Assembly (NCBI GenBank): GCA_964467615.1
Contig: CAYXRK010000063.1
Location: forward strand, 1-23,590
Length of the DNA stretch: 23,590 nt
Direction of reading: 5' to 3'
From: CAYXRK01 sp964467615
Lineage (GTDB): Bacteria > Hydrogenedentota > Hydrogenedentia > Hydrogenedentales > GCA-2746185
Part shown: piece after piece, positions 14,586 to 21,180 of the stretch
How positions within the stretch are numbered: the first letter of the stretch is position 1
Layout of the letters: each line of letters begins with the position of its first letter
The notes under the pieces: generated by a model
Databases searched by the model: none
The model's input: only the letters and a program-made list of their open reading frames with translations
Told to the model about the DNA's origin: nothing
Program-made: the position numbers and the translations under genes

Positions 14586-16553
14586 ATGATTACACGATTG
14601 TTGATAGCTAATCGCGGGGAAATTGCCCGCAGAATCATTCGTTCCGCGCACTCGATGGGCATCGGTACCGTGGCCGTTTATGCGGACGGGGACTCGAACG
14701 CGCCATTCGTCCGGGAGGCGGATCAGGCGATCTCGCTCGCGGGAAGAACGTCCGCGGACACGTATCTGAACATCGACAAGGTCCTGGTTGCCTGTGCGCG
14801 ATCCGGAGCGGACGCGGTCCATCCGGGGTACGGGTTCCTGGCGGAAAACGCGACGTTTGCGCAGGCGGTACTGGACGCGGGGCTGACGTGGGTTGGACCC
14901 ACGCCGGAGTCCATTCGGCTTATGGGCGATAAGTTGTCCGCGAAGCGAATCGCGGAGAAGTCGGGAGTGCCGACGCTGCCCTCGAGAGAACTCGCAAAGG
15001 GCGACAACGTCTCGGCCGCCGCAAAGGACATCGGCTACCCGGTGTTGATAAAGGCCTCGGCCGGGGGCGGCGGCAAGGGGATGCGGGTCGTCCACGCCGA
15101 GGGCGAACTCCAGGCTGCCGTTGACGCAGCGCGCCGGGAATCCAAGGCGGCCTTCGGTGACGATACGATTTTCCTGGAACGTTGGCTGACCTCATCGCGA
15201 CACGTCGAGATTCAAATTCTTGGCGACAATCACGGGAATTTGGTGCATTGCTTTGAACGTGAGTGCTCGATTCAACGACGCCACCAGAAGATCATCGAAG
15301 AGGCCCCCTCTCCCGCGGTGACGCCCGAGATGCGGAAACGAATGGGCGCCGCCGCGGTATCGGCGGCGAAGGCGATCGGCTACCGATCCGCCGGCACGGT
15401 CGAGTTCTTGCTCGAGGGCAAGGACTTTTGGTTCCTGGAGGTGAACACTCGGCTGCAAGTCGAGCACCCGGTCACGGAGGAAATCACCGGACTCGATCTT
15501 GTTCGGGAACAACTGCGTATCGCCCAAGGCGAACCCCTCGGATACACGCAAGATGACCTGCGCATCGACGGTCACGCGATCGAGGCCCGCGTTTACGCGG
15601 AGGATCCGAGCAATGACTTTCTCCCTGCGCCCGGCAGAGTCGCGGTATGGGAACCATCGCGGGCGGCCGGGGCGCGGTTCGATTCGGGCGTGGAATCGGG
15701 CAGCGAAGTGGGCATCGAGTTTGATCCGATGTTGGCGAAGGTGATCGTCCACGCACCCACACGTACCGAAGCCGCGATGCGTTTGGCGCGCGTATTGGAA
15801 ACCACGCGCATCCAGGGGATCACCACCAACCGTGATTTCCTCGTAAACACGCTGCGGCACCCGGCGTTTCTCGCTGGCGACACCACCACGGATTTCATCA
15901 AGCGCATCGTCCCCGCGACGCGGCGGACCATTGATCGAGACGAGTTAGTGGAGGCCGCGATCGCGGTTTCAATGATGGCGCAAGGCCGCCGAAGGGACGA
16001 CGCGAAGGTCATGAAGTCTGTCCCCTCGGGCTGGCGAAATTCGGTCATGCCGCCCGAAACTGTTTGCTACCGCCATGGAAACGACGACGTGACGGTCAAC
16101 TATCGCATTCAACGGGGAGGCGGCTTCGTCTTTGAAATCGGCGGCATATCGTACAACGTAACCGTCGGGCGGCGGACGCACGAGTCCATAGAATTAGTTA
16201 TCAACGGCCGCCGGAATACGACGTCGACGGCCAGCGCCGGTGACCTGTGGTTGGTCCATGGTTTCAGGGGCGACGTGGAGTTACGCGAGCTGCCCCGGTT
16301 TCCCGTTGCTGGGGCAGAAGTCGAATCGGGCGGTTTGACCGCTCCCATGCCGGGAAACGTGTTTTCCATACGCGTCGCTGTCGGCGATAGGGTAGAGAAG
16401 GGACAACACTTACTCATTGTGGAAGCCATGAAAATGGAGCATCAGATTACGGCGCCGTACGATGGGACCGTAGTTGCGATCCACGTGAGCGAAGGCGACC
16501 AAGTCGCCAACGGCGAACTGCTTGTGGTGTTGGCCAACGACGACGTCGATTAG
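14586..16553 (+). CDS. acyl-CoA carboxylase biotin carboxylase/BCCP (alpha) subunit
   Basis: A 655-residue subunit that uses ATP and bicarbonate to carboxylate its own biotin. It opens with MITRLLIANRGEIARRI, then HPGYGFLAEN (79-88), the ATP-grasp loop KASAGGGGKGMRVV (156-169), ERECSIQRRHQK and EVNTRLQVEHPVTE, the standard biotin carboxylase core (about 1-445). A less conserved linking/BT region follows. The C-terminal biotinyl domain (about 585-655) has EAMKMEH with Lys616 as the biotin site. Length fits MCC and geranyl-CoA carboxylase alpha subunits. ATG at 14586 is preferred because the family starts at exactly this residue and GGTGG lies just upstream. ATG at 14562 would add eight residues and overlap the carboxyltransferase stop by 13 bases; it cannot be excluded. 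It ends 15 bases from a convergent gene. Confidence 0.93.
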   Translation: MITRLLIANRGEIARRIIRSAHSMGIGTVAVYADGDSNAPFVREADQAISLAGRTSADTYLNIDKVLVACARSGADAVHPGYGFLAENATFAQAVLDAGLTWVGPTPESIRLMGDKLSAKRIAEKSGVPTLPSRELAKGDNVSAAAKDIGYPVLIKASAGGGGKGMRVVHAEGELQAAVDAARRESKAAFGDDTIFLERWLTSSRHVEIQILGDNHGNLVHCFERECSIQRRHQKIIEEAPSPAVTPEMRKRMGAAAVSAAKAIGYRSAGTVEFLLEGKDFWFLEVNTRLQVEHPVTEEITGLDLVREQLRIAQGEPLGYTQDDLRIDGHAIEARVYAEDPSNDFLPAPGRVAVWEPSRAAGARFDSGVESGSEVGIEFDPMLAKVIVHAPTRTEAAMRLARVLETTRIQGITTNRDFLVNTLRHPAFLAGDTTTDFIKRIVPATRRTIDRDELVEAAIAVSMMAQGRRRDDAKVMKSVPSGWRNSVMPPETVCYRHGNDDVTVNYRIQRGGGFVFEIGGISYNVTVGRRTHESIELVINGRRNTTSTASAGDLWLVHGFRGDVELRELPRFPVAGAEVESGGLTAPMPGNVFSIRVAVGDRVEKGQHLLIVEAMKMEHQITAPYDGTVVAIHVSEGDQVANGELLVVLANDDVD

Positions 16554-16568
16554 GCGTTTTCGCGAACG

Positions 16569-18950
16569 TCATTCGGGCCCGATACGCTTGGCGACTGAAG
16601 GCAGAAACGTATCAAGTTCTTTGTCCAGGAGTTCCAGCTTCGCGCGGATCATGTCCGCGCCGTGCGAAAACGTATGGTCCCCGCCGTAGCGAAAGTCGAG
16701 ACGCACGTCCGCTTCCATAACGCCGAGCGCGTCCTGCGCATTTGCCCGTTCGTCTGCGAGGACCTCACGCCACCGGGCGTACATTTCGCGAGCGCGTTCA
16801 ATCGCCGCGGAATCCGGCTTGTTGCCATCCGCCAGTTCGAGCAACGCGTCGCGTAGCTGGCAGGACTCGTAGAAGTTCGCCTCGGTCCGGGCCGTGTGAT
16901 AGAACCAGCGCGTCGGCGAATCTTCGGCTTCGAAGGTAAGACGAAGTCGTTCGGGCACAAGGGGCCGCGCCAATTCCATTTCGTCGACCGCGCGGCGTAG
17001 CAGGTCCTCCATGCGGCGGTAAAATTTGCCAAATACAGGCACGTTGCCGGTAGGAGATTTGACGAATGTAGGCCGCGACTTGGTTCCTTCCGCGTCGGCG
17101 ATTTCGGCCATGAACAAGTAGTAGCCGAAGAACACTTCAGGCAACTCGGCCCGCGGATCCGCGCACATGGGATGGGCGGGCCCGAGGTAGTAGGGGCCGG
17201 TGTAGTACGACGGCAATTCGGGCGAATAGGCGATCGCGTCCGACACGTACTTCCACGCTTGTCGAACGTGCGGGCCGGCCTCGGCCCCGGCGAGGCGCGC
17301 GGCGAACCGTTGAAGAAGGTCCTCCTTGTCCGGAGCAGGGTCCCACCAGAAAAATTTGTTGATCTCTGCCGCGCTGGTCCCGAAACAGGCACGAAAGGCG
17401 GGGAAAACCCAGGCGCCGTCGGCCCCGCACGAAGCCAACGCCTGCGCACGATCGACCCAGCGATCCATGCAGGGAATGTGCGGAAGCCGGGGCGCTTCGA
17501 ATGCGAGCTCAGGCTCGCTCTTGAGATACACGTGAATTCCCGCCGAACGGCAGGCCTCGATTTGCGCTTTGGCGCGCGCGCCCGGGCCGATGAGATCGAT
17601 GCTGTAGTCCCAGAGGTGTTTGTTGACGCCGTCCTCCTTGGAGACATACTCGTCCTTTTCGATTTCCGTGAAGATAGCGGCGCCTGGTTCGAACTTCTCG
17701 ATCAAGACGGCCTGGGCCTTGTCGGCGGACCAAACGTGTTCAGCCGAGTACGGCCATGCGACCACTTCGGCGTTCGGGTTGACGGAACGCGCCGCGGTGG
17801 CGAGCGCGTTGCATAGGTTCGCGACGACTGTCTCCGCGCCGAGAGGTTCGCATCGTGAACAATTCGTGTGGCCCTTCTCGACGCCGTAGGGCCGCATGAA
17901 ACAGTGGTAGAAGCCCTCGCCTCCGATGATGAGGACGAGGCCGTCCAACTCGGGATCCGCGCGGAAGAGGCCTTCGACACTTTCCATCAGGTACCGCCGC
18001 ACCAAGGGATGCTCGGTGCAAAGCACATACTCGCCATCGGCCTTCCACGTTAGCGCGCCGCGAATATCGGGATGCGCCTCGAACACCGGATCGTCTTTCG
18101 GAAACTTTTGGCGTGTGTCTACGAACGCGTACGTCTTCAGTCCATGGCGTCGTGCTTCGGCCGCGGATGTTGTTCCGGCGCTCGCAAGTCCAGGGACACG
18201 CCGAGCGCGCAGTTCCGGTATTGCGTCGGACACCGAGAGGGCGTGGAGATTTCCGCCCCCCGCAAACACGGCGTTATAGCCGAGAAAGACCAACTCGCGA
18301 TAGGACCCCATCTTCGGGACCGTGCCCAGGCGCACGGACAGCTTTGGCCGATAGACCTGCTCCCCGGTTGAGACGAATGGCGCCTGCCGAAAACCTATCT
18401 GATCGACGAGCCGCACAACGCCGTCGCGCAATCCCCGCGAGTCATGGCCAATCACGGCGATTCGGCCGGGTCCGGCGCTAATGGTAAAACTCTCCGCGAC
18501 GCCGGGATCGCCGCCGCCTTGCGCGTCCAACACGATCAGCCCAGCGGATTTGGCCGTCGCGTTCGGTGCGGTGACCAATGGCAAGGCCAATTGCATCCGC
18601 GTGTCCAAGAACTCGCGTAAGTAACCGGCCATGAGCGTTGCGAGTGCGTCATCGGCCGGATTGATTGAGATGCTCCAATCCGTTTCGATCTCAATTTCAT
18701 TGTCACCGGCCCTCGCGTCGGGGTCGCGGCTAAACCGGAGGAAGTAGTTCTTGGACAGGCTCGAATAGGGGCTGGCTTCGTAGGCGGCGTCAAACTCAAT
18801 CGAGGCCCGAGTTGAAATTTCCGCGAGAGTTTCCGCCGCGAATGCTGGTACGTGATGGAGCGCGGTGACCGCGATCGCAAGGGCGAACAAGGTCGGCACT
18901 CTCGACGAGTGAAATCCAAGGCGAGTGTTTTCCGTATTTGTGAGGGTCAT
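16569..18950 (-). CDS. exported glycoside-hydrolase-like protein (GH20b/GH67-N-like N-domain plus barrel)
   Basis: A 793-residue protein with a signal peptide: hydrophobic FALAIAVTALHHVPA (22-36) and a likely cleavage after AFA, so it acts in the periplasm or outside. After the signal comes an alpha/beta domain of about 150 residues ending in GRIAVIGHDSRGLRDGVVRL, the layout of the N-terminal domain shared by GH20, GH67 and GH84 enzymes. The middle (about 200-560) looks like a barrel, with LVLIIGGEGFYHCF, NCSRCEP (a CxxC pair) and ADGAWVFP. The end is helical. I cannot name the catalytic pair or substrate, and no close characterised relative is recognised. ATG at 18950 is chosen over TTG at 18953 because AAAGG lies eight bases upstream. 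It follows the flavoprotein gene by 40 bases on the same strand and may be its operon partner. Confidence 0.7.
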   Translation of the reverse strand: MTLTNTENTRLGFHSSRVPTLFALAIAVTALHHVPAFAAETLAEISTRASIEFDAAYEASPYSSLSKNYFLRFSRDPDARAGDNEIEIETDWSISINPADDALATLMAGYLREFLDTRMQLALPLVTAPNATAKSAGLIVLDAQGGGDPGVAESFTISAGPGRIAVIGHDSRGLRDGVVRLVDQIGFRQAPFVSTGEQVYRPKLSVRLGTVPKMGSYRELVFLGYNAVFAGGGNLHALSVSDAIPELRARRVPGLASAGTTSAAEARRHGLKTYAFVDTRQKFPKDDPVFEAHPDIRGALTWKADGEYVLCTEHPLVRRYLMESVEGLFRADPELDGLVLIIGGEGFYHCFMRPYGVEKGHTNCSRCEPLGAETVVANLCNALATAARSVNPNAEVVAWPYSAEHVWSADKAQAVLIEKFEPGAAIFTEIEKDEYVSKEDGVNKHLWDYSIDLIGPGARAKAQIEACRSAGIHVYLKSEPELAFEAPRLPHIPCMDRWVDRAQALASCGADGAWVFPAFRACFGTSAAEINKFFWWDPAPDKEDLLQRFAARLAGAEAGPHVRQAWKYVSDAIAYSPELPSYYTGPYYLGPAHPMCADPRAELPEVFFGYYLFMAEIADAEGTKSRPTFVKSPTGNVPVFGKFYRRMEDLLRRAVDEMELARPLVPERLRLTFEAEDSPTRWFYHTARTEANFYESCQLRDALLELADGNKPDSAAIERAREMYARWREVLADERANAQDALGVMEADVRLDFRYGGDHTFSHGADMIRAKLELLDKELDTFLPSVAKRIGPE

Positions 18951-18990
18951 CAATGAAACCTTTCACGGTTCAGTCTTAGAGACACGCGAA

Positions 18991-20394
18991 CTATCCAACG
19001 ATTCCCGCTTTCTTCTTCGCGAGTTCACACGCGCCCGCGAGATCGTAGGATCGATACGTGACGATCTTCTGCGCTGCCAGCCCGCCGCCCGCTTGGATGT
19101 TGGTGACGAATTCCCATCCACCGTAGGTGTCGGCGGTGAGGTCTCGCAATAGGTTATACAACCGCATGCGGTTGGCGACGGTGACGTTCTTGTGCGTGTG
19201 GAAGTATTTCTCGAAGTACGGCGTAAGTTCTGGGTTGCGGTAGTCCGCTTCGACGGGCTGCGTGATGACCTGGCCGCCGCAGAGATCGTGCAAACGGCGG
19301 ACCATGCTGTGGTAGTTCGACGCGCCGTGGAATTTTCCGACGTTCACGTTCAACGGGTTCGGGTAGACCATGCCGGAGGGAGTCGTCTCGTAATTTTCGA
19401 TGGCGCATTGGAGCGCCATCTTGAGTATCTCGGCGTGGAAAATGAGTTCGGTGATCTTGTCGACGACATGCGACGCGCCGACGATGCCGTTGTATTCGGC
19501 GAGCAATTGCGCGATGCCGACCATCGTCTTCGCGCCGTCCACCATCGCGATGAGCCCGCCGACGCGTTCCCACAGCCCCAGCGCGTTTGCAAACGCGCCC
19601 GCGTATGCGTGTTCGCCGCACAGAAAGACGCGGTCCCAGGGGACGAACACGTCGTCGAAAATGACAAAGCCCTCGGGCATGTTGTGCTTCGCGCTGATAG
19701 GATAATCAAAAACGCTTCGCCCCGGCTCGGCGTAGTTTCGATTGATGATCTTCACGCCCGGCGTGTTAACCGGAACGGAGAACGCGACGGCGTAGTCCGA
19801 TTCGCGCTCGCTCATGGATTTGGTCGGCAGAACGACGAGCTCGTGGACCAACGCGGCGCCGGTGATGTGCAGTTTCGCCCCGCGAACGACGATGCCGTCA
19901 TCCCTCCGCTCGACGACGCGCAGGTACAAATCGGGATCGTCCTGGTCGAGCGGCTTGCGGCCGCGGTCGCCCTTGGCGTCGGTGATGACCTCGGCGATGC
20001 GCAGGTCGTTGTCGCGGCAATGCTCGTAGAGTCGTTGGATGTTCTCGGCGTAGCTCGCGTTCGCCTGGCCGATCACGTCGCGCACATTCAGCAGGGCGAA
20101 GAGCCCGCTCACGGTGCCGCTGATGATGCTCACGTTGCGCAGCAATTCGATGCGCAGGTCGAGTTGTTCTTTCGTTGCGGGAATTTGGAACAAACGGTTC
20201 GCGCGCTCGTTGCCGTTGAGCGGATAGGTTCGCAGGTCCGGGCGGTCGCTGTAGTCGTAGTCGCGGGAGGCATACGCGATCGGGACTTCGAATTCGGGCG
20301 CCTCGGTGACGTCCTCGATTTTCCTCCCGTTCATGTAGAGCGCGCGGCCATCGCGAAGGCTTTCGACATATTGCTCTGATGTTTTCATGGACAT
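18991..20394 (-). CDS. AbfD/HpaB-family flavoprotein lacking the 4Fe-4S ligands
   Basis: A 467-residue member of the family that joins 4-hydroxyphenylacetate 3-monooxygenase (HpaB) and 4-hydroxybutyryl-CoA dehydratase (AbfD). TDAKGDRG (138-145), DDPDLYLRVVERRDDGIVVRG (152-172) and LHITGA (175-180), plus VIFDDVFVPWDRVFLCGE (244-261), closely follow the AbfD sequence as I recall it. However, AbfD holds a [4Fe-4S] cluster with three Cys and one His, and none of these is retained. The region matching Cys99/Cys103 reads SGTVSGLFALLNV (92-104), and that around His292/Cys299 reads GLWERVGGLIAMV (273-285). FAD binding is still likely. It may be an FADH2-dependent monooxygenase or a redox-free dehydratase/isomerase; neither is shown. 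ATG at 20394 is set by AGGAGA eight bases upstream; a 27-residue upstream extension overlaps the promoter. Confidence 0.82.
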   Translation of the reverse strand: MSMKTSEQYVESLRDGRALYMNGRKIEDVTEAPEFEVPIAYASRDYDYSDRPDLRTYPLNGNERANRLFQIPATKEQLDLRIELLRNVSIISGTVSGLFALLNVRDVIGQANASYAENIQRLYEHCRDNDLRIAEVITDAKGDRGRKPLDQDDPDLYLRVVERRDDGIVVRGAKLHITGAALVHELVVLPTKSMSERESDYAVAFSVPVNTPGVKIINRNYAEPGRSVFDYPISAKHNMPEGFVIFDDVFVPWDRVFLCGEHAYAGAFANALGLWERVGGLIAMVDGAKTMVGIAQLLAEYNGIVGASHVVDKITELIFHAEILKMALQCAIENYETTPSGMVYPNPLNVNVGKFHGASNYHSMVRRLHDLCGGQVITQPVEADYRNPELTPYFEKYFHTHKNVTVANRMRLYNLLRDLTADTYGGWEFVTNIQAGGGLAAQKIVTYRSYDLAGACELAKKKAGIVG

Positions 20395-20402
20395 GCTGTG
20401 AT

Positions 20403-20408
20403 TCTCCT
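20403..20408 (-). promoter_or_regulatory. ribosome binding site deciding the AbfD-like start
   Basis: On the minus strand this reads AGGAGA, eight bases before ATG at 20392-20394. It selects this start over in-frame starts at 20388 and 20475. Confidence 0.8.
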
Positions 20409-20446
20409 GCGATTTCCGGCGTAATGCCCGAAAGGTTGGAGGGTTG

Positions 20447-20475
20447 AAACTAAGGCATGGACGGACCAATGTCAA
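20447..20475 (-). promoter_or_regulatory. predicted promoter for the AbfD-like/glycoside-hydrolase operon
   Basis: On the minus strand a perfect TTGACA (20470-20475) is followed after 17 bases by TAGTTT (20447-20452), a poor -10 with three of six matches. Transcription would begin near 20440 and give a leader of about 45 bases. The weak -10 could mean dependence on an activator. Confidence 0.4.
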
Positions 20476-20548
20476 TCGTGCGGCGCGAGGCGCGTGACTT
20501 CGTTCCCAATCCGTGGGACAACGCGCGCGTGCTGGGTCAATTCGTAAC

Positions 20549-20635
20549 TCACTTCGCGCTGCCCTCCACCAGCTTGATTTCCTCCGGTGTCAGGCCGTAG
20601 AGCCTAAAGGACGAAAACTCGGAGTAGTCCCCGTG
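20549..20635 (-). pseudogene. relic of a restriction-modification protein C-terminus
   Basis: On the minus strand a 28-codon open stretch ends in LYGLTPEEIKLVEGSAK and a TGA. This resembles the end of the restriction-modification protein encoded at 21177, LYDLTPEEIEIVEGGTKK. At the DNA level 20555-20603 matches 21186-21234 at 39 of 49 positions without gaps, by hand count, and the two lie 631 bases apart in the same orientation. It has no start codon and a stop codon lies just upstream (20636-20638), so it is a broken tail, not a gene. It may be what remains of a tandem copy or an older allele. Confidence 0.65.
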
Positions 20636-20661
20636 TTAATATTGCTCCCCGCTACGAGGCG

Positions 20662-20913
20662 CTAGCGGCGCTTTTTCAACGGCCTGTCACTCACCGCGAG
20701 CGTTGACAACGCAATCCCTTCGAGCACTACGGCGGGGACATTTCCAGAGCCAAGGACCTCTCTCGCGTCGAGAATCTCGATGCCCACCAGTTTTTCGCCG
20801 TCGCCAATGTTGAGCGCGACCTCTTCGGAAAGCCGCACCGTGCGGCACTCTTGTTCGCCTTCGATCAAGCGAATGTACAGCGCGTCAATTTCGGAATCGT
20901 AACTGATTTTCAT
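20662..20913 (-). CDS. DUF2283 family small protein
   Basis: An 83-residue protein starting MKISYDSEIDALYIRL, the signature opening of DUF2283, with the usual continuation VALNIGDGEKLVGIEILDAREVL (about 33-55) in which beta strands alternate with acidic residues. The family has no settled biochemical role; members are small, cytoplasmic and often lie beside DUF4258 genes, an arrangement suspected to be toxin-antitoxin-like. Here the DUF4258 gene ends 12 bases upstream on the same strand, and GAGG six bases before the ATG serves as ribosome site. The last residues (RPLKKRR) are basic and could bind nucleic acid, which is inference. It is the last intact gene of the restriction-modification block. 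Confidence 0.82.
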   Translation of the reverse strand: MKISYDSEIDALYIRLIEGEQECRTVRLSEEVALNIGDGEKLVGIEILDAREVLGSGNVPAVVLEGIALSTLAVSDRPLKKRR

Positions 20914-20925
20914 TTCAGGCCTCGG

Positions 20926-21180
20926 TTAAGAATAGAACGTATAAACCGTAATAACAACTATTTCTTCCGCCTCTTCCTTGATGACGGGAGCGACCTGCTT
21001 GATAGGATAAACTTTCCCCTGCCACGGTTGCCCGTAGGCAAAACTGTAGCGGCACATTTCCCGCCCATGCTTGGCTTGCTCTCGCGATCCTTTGGTGATG
21101 GCTTCCCGCACTTCAGCTTCATCCGCGCCACGTTCGCGGGCTTGCTCACTCGCATGCTTCGTAAATCGGATGCGTTTCAT
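20926..21180 (-). CDS. DUF4258 family small protein
   Basis: An 84-residue protein with the DUF4258 pattern: an N-terminal strand and helix carrying TKHASEQARERGADEAEVREAI (7-28), a middle section with KHGREMCRYSFAYG, and a final strand EEIVVITVYTFY (72-83). The H-A-x-x-Q/R-x-x-E-R-G arrangement and terminal VITVY resemble small RelE/BrnT-like folds, so a toxin-like nuclease role has been proposed for such families, but no activity is assigned. Its ATG overlaps the stop of the restriction-modification gene (ATGA), and the DUF2283 gene follows, so all three are co-transcribed. The tight coupling suggests a role in controlling or backing up the restriction system, an inference only. Confidence 0.8.
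   Translation of the reverse strand: MKRIRFTKHASEQARERGADEAEVREAITKGSREQAKHGREMCRYSFAYGQPWQGKVYPIKQVAPVIKEEAEEIVVITVYTFYS

Noticed and set aside
20395..20475. 27-residue N-terminal extension of the AbfD-like protein
   Set aside because: It overlaps a TTGACA-containing promoter, is not family-like, and the start at 20394 has a proper AGGAGA.
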